From Ananas comosus (taxonomy: Eukaryota > Streptophyta > Magnoliopsida > Poales > Bromeliaceae): 64,000 nucleotides of DNA. This document shows positions 55,740 to 64,000 of the stretch, piece by piece. Location of the stretch: positions 901,147-965,146 of the forward strand of contig NC_033630.1 of the NCBI RefSeq assembly GCF_001540865.1, read 5' to 3'. Both the position numbers and the translations under genes were made by a program. The stretch's first letter is position 1. Every line of letters begins with the position of its first letter. The notes below the pieces were generated by a model. The model ran no database searches, was not told the origin of the DNA, and was given only the letters and a program-made list of their open reading frames with translations.

Positions 55740-56440
55740 GTTCATAAAAAAATATGCATACGGGTATCCATACCTGATTTAGACCTGACCTGTACCCGAT
55801 CCATATCCGATCTTAAGTGGGTAGTATACGGGTAGTCATTACCCAAATCCGCTCAAATAGACCCGATGGGTATATTATTAACTTAAGTATCCGGACCCAA
55901 ATCTAACCAGAAACTAAGTGGGTAGGGTATATATATTTTTATATATTTTTCTATCCATCTCTTTTTAGGGTACGGATACAATATATCAACTATCCAGACC
56001 CAACCTGATAGAATTTACAGTGCGGGTTGGAATAAATAAGCAAAGAGCATTATTGGGCTATGAGCTCCTACATTCCCTTCATTCTTTTTCTACTTTTTGT
56101 TCTTATTGGATCCTACTGTACGACGTAGATGAAGTGTTGTCTAAACAGTACTTCTGGAAGAAGCATTATATTAAAATAGGATTTTGCAGGCTCGAGAGGA
56201 TGCTCGATGCCCTAAGGACTCTGGCAAAGATAGTGTTGGATTGTGTCCCGATCAGACGGGGGTTGAGCGGAAAGGTTTACAGGGTTTGGTTCAGGAGGCT
56301 CGGATCGATGAGATGAGAAAGTTGGATGCAATGCTGAAGAGCGTGGAAGGGGGCAGCGATATCCCTTCTTGATAGCTTTTTCATTATACCACCATTTGCG
56401 GTGCATGTGCACATCTATTGTGACCATACCCGAACCCTAC
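55740..56440. mobile_element. possible hAT-like element carrying an exon
   Basis: Arm-like sequence with GGGTATCCATACCTGATT and ACCCGATCCATATCCGAT on the left and CATACCCGAACCCTACCC on the right, resembling the arms of 31590-32134. No clean duplication was found, so the limits are approximate. Confidence 0.35.
56190..56372 (+). pseudogene. terminal exon of an unrecognised gene
   Basis: After TTTTGCAG one frame reads AREDARCPKDSGKDSVGLCP and, further on, QEARIDEMRKLDAMLKSVEG, ending GGSDIPS and TGA. The frame is open across the stretch and the acceptor is good, but no upstream exon is evident. Family unknown. The second half has heptad-like spacing. Confidence 0.4.
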
Positions 56441-56578
56441 CCAGACCCAAATCATACTTGAATTTCAAAATTTTAAACCCCAATAGTCCCACCTCATTCT
56501 TAAAAGCAGAAAGTTTGTTGAAATTATATATGCTCATGTAAACAAGATACTATGTATACATGATACCCTGTAGCTTAC

Positions 56579-57988
56579 CTGTGGCAGTATGGAAGGATGA
56601 GATCTGAGAATCTTCGCTGTGTTCGCATTAAGAAACTCAAGTGCATGTTCGGCAACAACAGTATCTGCAAACTCTCTGCAAGCCAAAAAGAAATCATCAC
56701 GCAACAATTACATGAGGTACTTATATTTTCATCCCATACTAACACAAGGATCCGGTACATTTCAATATTGCAATCTTAAAACATACAAGGATGGTTCAGA
56801 GTAAAACAAACAAAGTATGATGCCTAAAAAGAAGCAAATGTATGTGTTCCTTCTAATTCGTCGAATATAGTAGTTGTTGTGTTTGTCAATGACTGAAAAC
56901 TACATCCATCTAGAATCATTTCTATTCTTACAGGTTGTAACAAAAACGCAAAATATTAACATGCTAATGATGCACTACTATCAGCATACATAAGAAATCC
57001 TTTACCTACTCAGGCATGACCGAAAGAAGGCGCTTAGACTAGCATCAGCATCATGCAGAACCACTTCTCGAAAATCAAGGAAAAATTGGAGGACAGTCTG
57101 AAAAGAAGAAGATGCAGCAAGTATTAGCAGTTTCCACTATATTAATGAAAAATAACCAGATAATAGGTCAACAATGTATTGACCTTCTGTGAAATGTCCA
57201 GCAGTTTCAATGAAGTTTCTTCCGTCAAAATGCCCATTAGTTCAGATAGAAATTGTCAAATCAGCACCAAGCTTTACCATATGGCAATTTTGGTCAAAGT
57301 TGATGAGCCCTTTGACGGATCACACTTTATTGAAACAACTAATAAGCATTAGATACTTAGTTATGAAGATTAAGAGGTCAGGAACCAAAGTTAATGGAGA
57401 AGAACAAACTAAAAACTACTTCTACAAACCAAAAAAAAAAAGTAACTAGACTATACTCAGCAGTAGGGAGCAAAAATCAAGCCAAATTGCAGGAATTCTA
57501 AAAAAGACAAGAAAATACCGATCAAGACAACAAATCCTAAGCTAAAAGGAAAATAACAAACTAAACTACACTATGATGATGATCCACTCAGGAGAATAAA
57601 ATTACAACAACAAATCCCAATCAAAACAACAAATATAGATCTTCTTATGGCGAATCGGCTAATTCGCACCAGGAGAAGAACGCCATTGGAGGTCAGCGAC
57701 TGGGGAAGCGCAGAGACGCATCGCTGGAAGAGCTTGTTCATATGGGGGTAAGCTCGAGCCACCAACTCCTCCGACCCCGATTCCTTACAAATCTCGTAGA
57801 TCTTCCTCACCCTCAATCACATAAGCCCCAGAACGAAACCCTGGATCAAACTTTTTGCCCAAAAAGGAGAACGAATTCAAAGGGGAAAAGCATACGGATT
57901 GGAGGAGGTAAGGATCCGAGGCGGGGTCGCTCGCGGCGGAGGAGTCCCTCGATTTGGCGGAGAGGAATCGGAGATGGAATTCCCATTC
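56579..57988 (-). pseudogene. 5' exons of a helical-repeat gene resembling AP-5 zeta
   Basis: Exons in order: about 57988-57896 (EWEFHLRFLSAKSRDSSAAS, DPASDPYLLQS, donor GTATGC), 57811-57669 (VRKIYEICKESGSEELVARA, NKLFQRCVSALPQSLTSNGV), 57097-57006 (TVLQFFLDFREVVLHDADAS, LSAFFRSCLSR) and 56675-56579 (EFADTVVAEHALEFLNANTA, KILRSHPSILPQ, donor GTAAGC). From memory this resembles the N-terminal part of the plant AP-5 complex zeta subunit, a vesicle-trafficking adaptor. That name is tentative. Later exons are absent. A TGA precedes the first exon in frame with no ATG between, and the first junction is one base out of phase, so this copy looks broken. Confidence 0.55.
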
Positions 57989-58099
57989 GCCTCCTCAACC
58001 GAGCGTCGTCGTTGTCGTCGCCATGGGCGCGAGCTCTCTTTCTCTGTCTCGGTCCCGCTCTCTCTCTCTTTCCCCCTCCTCTTAAATGGCAAGGTTCGG

Positions 58100-60600
58100 A
58101 AATGGGAGCTATTGCGGTCGCGAAAGGATCAAGCGTCGAACAGTGTAGCTACAGCCCTTAGACATTTGTTATTTTACAGTTTAAATGCACTAAATGCTCA
58201 CTCACGTCTCGTTTGAAGTTTGAACTACTGCTAATTCTTAGAGACGGAAGAAGGAAAGAATCGGTCAGAGTTTTTGAGGTGGCCGTACCATTGCATGGCC
58301 GAAATGGGCGTCCGTCCGGGCATAGCAGCTGCGCATTAATGCAAAAAAAGTTTGCCTGCACTTTGTCTGTTGGAATATGAAATCTGTTTCATCAAATGCA
58401 GAGGGGATTGGAAGATGAAGGGATGGATGAGGAAAGGTCTGTTGCTAATGTGGTAAACCATGTTCAGACCCCCCCCCCGGAAGCATATCTGGCCCTCCTG
58501 CCTCCACTACCCAGGATAAAGTATTGCATGAGGTTGGTGCACGCCCACAAGTGATTCAACGGTAAGGATTGACCTTAAGGGTGCTGGATGGGCGGGCCTC
58601 GTACATTCATGGATACACCCGATGCACACTAATTACTCCAGTCGGGATCACGCATCGCCTCCCGTACAACGGCCCGCATACGCGTCTTATTGGAAAGGAA
58701 ACGTGCTCCAAAATTCGAAAACTTTAAAAATATGATAAATAATAATAATTTACAAATAAAACAAAAGAGGAATTTACTTTTTAAAAACGAAAAATTATAA
58801 TGGCTGCACTTAGCTTGTATAGGAGACGGGGCAATAAATATATTATAAAATTTATTTTTAAACTTAAATATTTAATATTTAAGAAAATTTCTAAAATTCC
58901 TAAAATAATGCCTACATTAGTGAAAAATTAATAATTAAATTTGAAATATCAATCAATACCTTAAATTAATGCTTAAATTAATATAAAATTAATGCCTAAA
59001 TTTGAAATATTAATCAGAAGTTTCTTTAAATTTTGCCTAGTTTAGTTACGAACATACCCTCGGCATGAAATAACTTTTTAACCTGCTACTCTTCGTTAAT
59101 TAACGGTTAAGATCTTTTTAATTTTTTATAAAATAAAATACCAAATCATTTCTCAGAATAGTTGAATATATTATCTACTATTAAACCTTTAATTCTTTCT
59201 AGTTAACTATCTCACTGCAATTGTGATCAAATTCCATAACTAATTATAACTCGTGACAGTGATCGATCATTTGTCTCTTAAAATTTTACTTTTATCAAGC
59301 TTATATTTTGAATGCGCTGATAAACTTAAAAATTTCCTATATAACTATGACTTATTAAGCAAAAACAAACTAAAAATGGGAAGCCAGAAAGTAAATTAAA
59401 GTAGAATAAAAGTTTATATAATATTTTATTTTTAAGGTTTGGATGACTAGATAGTTGTGCCAAAGTTTTGATCAATCCGAAGTTTTTTCTATTTTTCCCT
59501 TTAGAGAGAAGAGTGTGCCGTACTGTACTTTGGCCAGCATGGCAGACACTGCCCCATGAAAGGGCACCTCGAAAAGACAATTAACTTTCACGTAGATTAA
59601 ATAAGAAAGAGATATCCTTGCTTTGAATTGTATTATGTTTCTAAAGTTGTTTCACCACAGGATCCCATGAGGTTAATTCCTTCATTTGGACTTTTTTTAA
59701 AACTAAAATTCTTTTAGTGGTTCTTCTACAGGTTGACTGCAAGCACTTCACCTCGTCCTCCAAAGTGCGTTGCTGGATCTACCATCATCTTTTGGTTGAA
59801 ATTCTACAATTTTTTTATCCAAAAATTAATCGCATTTTACTGATCGTTTCTTGCTCAAGTGCATTGCTGGATCTTCACCTCGTCCTCCAAAGTGCATCGC
59901 TGGATCTTCACCAAGAACTAATCTCCCTGGCTTCGAAATCTGCCTATCTCAAACTTCACTTTTTTCATTTCTTGTTATTTGATGCACACCAGGGTGTTTT
60001 ACTAGAGTTTTCAGTTTTGAATTCTGCAGCACTTCCAAACTTTCTCATCTGAACCTGCCTCTAGTGACACCTGATCTTACTGAAACAATCAGACATGCTG
60101 TATCATCCAATAAAAACCTTCCTTGGCTCCCCACCTATGACATTATTGCAGTCTTTCAAGTAGTCATTTTCATGTATATGAAGTGCAGCTGCATGCCACT
60201 GATGACACCGCCAACGAGACCACATTAAGACTAACAGAGAGTTTTCACAGTGATTTTCTAGGATGAAGCTTGTGATTGAAATGCTATAACCTACAATGCA
60301 AAAGACAAAAGAGAAATAGATAAGATGCATTTAAAACAAAACCATGCATAGACAAAAACCATATACCAGCCATTGACTAACAACTGGAACTTGTAGTCAA
60401 CTTAATTTCTTCAACAGGCACCACTTGAATATTCCTTAATTCGTAAAACCAGCAAAAACACTTTATCCCGGAGGACACTTAAAAATACATTGAACATCCA
60501 TTTGCAAGTAATTTTTCAATCAGTCCGTTGAGCCGGCCATGCGTGGCTACACATAAGCTATATTACAGTCTAAAAATAGAAAAAGTAGAAAACTAAACTT
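58100..60600. other. no gene recognised
   Basis: 58.1-58.7 kb is moderately GC-rich without an exon. 58.7-59.65 kb is AT-rich. At 59745-59920 the words CTTCACCTCGTCCTCCAAAG and GCTGGATCTTCACC repeat two or three times. No domain seen. Confidence 0.45.
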
Positions 60601-61040
60601 TATAACAATAGGCTACAAACAAAAAGAAAAATAAAAAAAAGAAGCACTAAGTAGACAACAAACTCAAAACAACTAACCTCATCCCTTGCAACCTGCAACT
60701 GCAATGGACAAACACATGTTGCTCTAGGAGCTCGGGAGATGGCTATGCAGAGCAAGTCGATCAGGTTCCATATAAGCTGCAAATAAGACATACTCTATAT
60801 TTAAGGGAGGGATACCAGAAAGTGAAAAGAAATCACCATATGCAATAAGATCAATACCTGCAAAAGAAACAATTCCAAGAAGAGAAGGCGCAAGGCTCTA
60901 TCGAAAGCACAGGGCTCTTCCTACACTTCTCTCCACAGAATACTATGGCCAGAAACTCTTCTGAATTCACATGCATAAGCCAGCAGTTAGTAACTAAAAG
61001 AAATCGAATATGTAGAGTAGAAAACATTAAACAAAAGAAG
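60600..61040 (-). other. exon-like fragments, not assigned
   Basis: At 60778-60680 (minus), after ATTTGCAG, a frame reads LIWNLIDLLCIAISRAPRAT and runs to a GTTAG donor. At about 60990-60890 another frame contains MHVNSEEFLAIVFCGEK. They may be degraded exons of one gene, but no family was recognised. Confidence 0.35.
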
Positions 61041-61490
61041 CACAATAAGAATAACAGAACAAATCCCCATGACTATAGGAAAGTTAAATGAGATGCAAGT
61101 GAAAACAAGTAACAATTTTGACATGATAGATTACTCCAGAAAATGTCGATGCGTCCCTCTCCTCGGAAGATACGTATAGAAAATTTTTAAAAAGAGAGCA
61201 AGTTAAAGAGTCATCCTTGTGATGCTATCATAGTGTAACCAAACAGAGGTTATAACAAACTTTGCAAACAAGCCATCTTCCTTCCGTCAAACCTTCAAAT
61301 TTGAGCTCAGGTTGCTTGTGAAGGAGAAGCCAAGCAGAAGAAAGCTTGCTGGATAACTTATTGGGCTCGTTGAGTATTTAAATATATCCTCTTTTCTTGT
61401 ACAAACCTAAAAGTCTGACAGAAAGTTTGTGGGAAAAAGAATAATGACAAAAGATGGTGCAAATATTATTTACAAAAAACAAAACTTACT
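61040..61490 (+). repeat. third copy of the palindrome flank
   Basis: GAACAAATCCCCATGACTAT, AACAAGTAACAATTTTGACA and AAAAGATGGTGCAAAT match 51255-51490 in order, and inversely 53650-53920, with an extra ~180 bases inside. Here it is not followed by protease sequence. Confidence 0.7.
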
Positions 61491-61837
61491 TTTGGTTGAT
61501 ATTACCGTAGCATTGCAAAGTGACAAATTGATAAACCATCATGCTCTCATTTATGTTACACAATATTAAAAGACAACATGAAAGAACTAGTTTCAGCATG
61601 ACTTCATTGCGTTCAAAAGGCTCTCTCAGTCTCTCAAACACCAAGCATCCGGATGGACCGTGCAGATTTTCTACGTCCCTTCTCCAGTTCTGCCCAGTAA
61701 GATAAACGATGCAACATTCAACAACAAGCTTGAAAGAAGAAGACTAATGATGCATCCAAACATCTGTTAGATAATTGTTGATCTAATAAATAAAATTAAT
61801 TCTCATAGAACTAATTAAAATAATGTACTGATAACAT

Positions 61838-61922
61838 CTTTCACCACAACTGCACAGGGTTCCATCTTTCACCAGAACTGCACTGGGTTCCATCTTTCAC
61901 CAGAACTGCACTGGATTCCAAC
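61838..61922. repeat. 28-bp minisatellite, three units
   Basis: CTTTCACCAGAACTGCACTG plus GGTTCCAT repeated three times with few changes. Confidence 0.85.
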
Positions 61923-61924
61923 AA

Positions 61925-62795
61925 ACTTGGAGAACACTCAGCAGACAATGCATCAGCAGGATAGGAAATAAGAAAGAGGTTTATCTTGACTATATAAAAG
62001 ACGACGCCGATACAAAACTTGACTCTCAGCACTCACCGATCTTCTTTGTGACGCTCCATTTAGCAAGAGCAACAAGGGATGAAGTTTATACAGTCCTATC
62101 AAAGATATAGCACACATTACTAGCAGGCTTATTATCAGTCACAACTAGCTAAAGAGAATCTCCCATCTTTAATCAACTTACTCCTGATTTGAAATTTTCG
62201 TGTCGAAATAACATAATTTTGTGCTTGGTAGTGCCTGCAAAACTCCGAAACACTATGAAGGTCCCCTTGTCTGGTGCCACAAGGATGGTGGTGGTAACTA
62301 CAACCAGAGAAGCATCAGCCCATTACTTCCCCTCTAGCAGCTGGCTCCATGACTTTACAACATTGGAGGAGGGGACTTCAAAGTGATTTGGGGATATTTG
62401 AGTCTCCAAAGCACAGAAACAGGTGCTTTTGGTAATTTAACGAGCAAATAATGAGATCGATGTTAGAACTAAAATTAATAAGCCACAAATTTGGGTAGGC
62501 GTTTATTAGAGAAAACCCGAACGTCAATAGTTAGATAGATTAGATTACTCCACAGAGAGTACAAGAACGCCACCAAACTTACTCAACAACGAGAATAGCA
62601 AAAGGTTAGTAGTACCTAGATTACTCGATAGAGAATTTCATCACACCACTAAGATTGCTCAACAACGAGTTTTCATCACACGACTAAGATTAGTAGACGC
62701 CGCAACTATTACAGCATAAATGTCTTCTAGGTACCTAATAATGTACCAAGCCGCTAGTAAGAGCAACACCGCTGCAGGGATTATTTGTGCCTTGG
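61925..62795. other. 3' flank of the I29 gene, no other gene seen
   Basis: Repeats of GATTACTCCACAGAGAG/GATTACTCGATAGAGA and CTCAACAACGAG occur at 62540-62680. No exon recognised. Confidence 0.45.
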
Positions 62796-62799
62796 TGTT

Positions 62800-63237
62800 C
62801 TAGTAAGGGCCGCCGCAGCCGAAAGAAGTCAAATCTTCGGACGGCCCGGCATATCGCAAGGCTTCCCTCTCCCTGGCATATCGCAAGGCTTCCTTCTCCC
62901 TTTCCTCCTCCCGCATCTTCTCATAGACCCAGGGGGGAAACAATTTTGGGCGACACATGGCATCAAGCTCCTCAGGAGAGAGATCGGAGAACTGGTTCAG
63001 CCCGAAAGTGTAACCTTTCTTCTTTGCGTTGTGCCTTTCACACTCCTCCACTGTCTTCTTGAAGATCTCGAAACGCCGCTCCTCCTCCTCAGCGTCTGCA
63101 TATCTACGCTCAAACTCCACCATCCATTTTTTGTGCATACAGCGGAGCTCTGCGTCATCCTTCATGGTGATCTTCTCCATATCTGGCATCGCCTTGCGGG
63201 TGATTCTTTCATCCAGGGCTTTCCAAAAGGTCGACAT
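62800..63237 (-). CDS. stand-alone cathepsin propeptide inhibitor (I29) domain protein
   Basis: 145 residues in one exon, start MSTFWKALDERI. Residues about 30-90 are an I29 propeptide fold: MHKKWMVEFERRYADAEEEE, RRFEIFKKTVEECERHN (ERFNIN-like helix) and GYTFGLNQFSDLSPEEL. In papain-family zymogens this domain plugs the active site. No protease domain follows: the rest is a charged tail with EKEALRYAR and EREALRYAG, an exact 27-base DNA duplication (62848-62901), ending GCGGPY and TAG. No signal peptide is visible, so it is probably cytosolic or its targeting exon is missing. A possible acceptor (TTTCAG) lies just upstream of the ATG, suggesting a 5'UTR intron. Likely role: inhibitor of papain-like proteases, inferred from the domain. 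Confidence 0.85.
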   Translation of the reverse strand: MSTFWKALDERITRKAMPDMEKITMKDDAELRCMHKKWMVEFERRYADAEEEERRFEIFKKTVEECERHNAKKKGYTFGLNQFSDLSPEELDAMCRPKLFPPWVYEKMREEEREKEALRYAREREALRYAGPSEDLTSFGCGGPY

Positions 63238-63249
63238 AATAACCCCTGA

Positions 63250-63900
63250 AAGAAACAAACATAATGGCAGAGTACATCATGCAGTGTCTTAGGGGGCAGA
63301 AAAAAGTTTCAAAAGAAAGGGGGGGAAAGAGATATGAAAAATGTACATTAAATGATTGGAAGACATCATGCATGCAATACATATGATTTACTCATAAATC
63401 CAAATGCCATTGCCTAGAATTAATCTGGAAGACAAAACGCACAGATTCAAATAGAAATCATTATAGAGAAGGAAAAACAGGATGGAGCTCAATCCATCGA
63501 GCCCATCATCTGCAACAAATCAAAGTCGCAATACATATCCGATCCATGCAGGAAGGACAGAACTGTAAATCTGATAAACCATCAAGAAGAATGACGGAAT
63601 ACATGTTATATAGTTCTATCAGACAAAACCTAGGGCAGATAATCGAAACGACTCCAATATTTTGACTTAAAACCAAAGGAAAGCGACGAGATAAAGTTGC
63701 TTCGTGCTTCGTGTAGGAAAAACAATAACGCGATTGCAACGCAGAAGGACAGATGAAACAGACACTTAGAACCTTTGTTAAAAAAATTTTAGAAGAGGAC
63801 TATTGCACTAAAAACCCCAGCGAGAGCGCTGCGCGAACGACGAGCTTCTTCTAGGCTTGGAGTCCTCAAGATGTCGGAGGGGGAGGTTTATTTGCCCTTG
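63250..63900. other. 5' region of the I29 gene
   Basis: AT-rich with no other coding exon recognised. A moderately GC-rich patch at 63800-63880 (GAGAGCGCTGCGCGAACGAC) could be the 5'UTR and promoter. Confidence 0.35.
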
Positions 63901-63906
63901 TTGCCT

Positions 63907-64000
63907 CTATGGCTGCAACCGGGTCGGATTTGGGTCGGATCATACTGCGCCCAAGTCCGGCCCAAGAAATTAAATTTTGCTTTGTGGGTCGGGCTTTCAT
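63907..64000. mobile_element. left end of a probable hAT-like element
   Basis: TATGGCTGCAACCGGGTCGG followed by GGGTCGGAT words and GTCCGGCCC, the same style as 11542-12333. The right end is outside the window. Confidence 0.4.

Overview
This is a plant nuclear genome window. The evidence is spliced genes with GT-AG introns, Xa21/FLS2-type LRR receptor kinases, nepenthesin-type aspartic proteases, papain-family sequences and very dense MITE, LINE, SINE and hAT-like debris. GC-rich coding exons in AT-rich flanks and the Xa21-like kinases suggest a commelinid monocot. Pineapple would fit, but I infer that and cannot prove it here.

Layout. 1-4.0 kb: exon 1 of an LRR receptor kinase gene (minus strand), with its last exon off the left edge. 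4.3-14.7 kb: repeats, including a tandem repeat, nested MITEs, two hAT-like elements' worth of remnants, LINE and SINE copies, and the first exon of a small secreted-peptide gene. 14.8-38.1 kb: a tandem array of three aspartic protease genes, all minus strand, each with a 157-bp signal-peptide exon and a ~1241-bp catalytic exon. Copies 1 and 3 look intact. Copy 2 has a SINE in exon 1. The array is spread out by a MITE nest in (TA)n tracts, a 2.07-kb long-inverted-repeat element, and LINE, SINE and LTR pieces. One LINE landed on the stop codon of copy 3. 40.7-44.5 kb: a second LRR receptor kinase gene, broken by a gap and a frameshift in its last exon. 46.4-47.4 kb: a second small secreted-peptide gene.

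49.5-58.0 kb: a run of gene fragments that still carry splice sites. They are the C-terminal third of glutaminyl-tRNA synthetase, a papain-type protease pseudogene inside a ~3-kb imperfect palindrome, a ubiquitin-like exon, an unknown terminal exon, and the first exons of a gene resembling AP-5 zeta. 58-62.8 kb is mostly unassigned, but 61.04-61.49 kb is a third copy of the palindrome flank. At 62.8-63.2 kb there is a compact intact gene for a stand-alone cathepsin propeptide inhibitor (I29) domain. The window ends inside another probable hAT-like element.

How it fits together: the intact genes are surface receptors, secreted proteases, small secreted peptides and a protease-inhibitor domain, a typical defence and extracellular-proteolysis set that is evolving by duplication and transposon damage. 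Three single N positions (34498, 41023, 53792) lie beside inverted duplications or homopolymers, so local structure there may be an assembly artefact.
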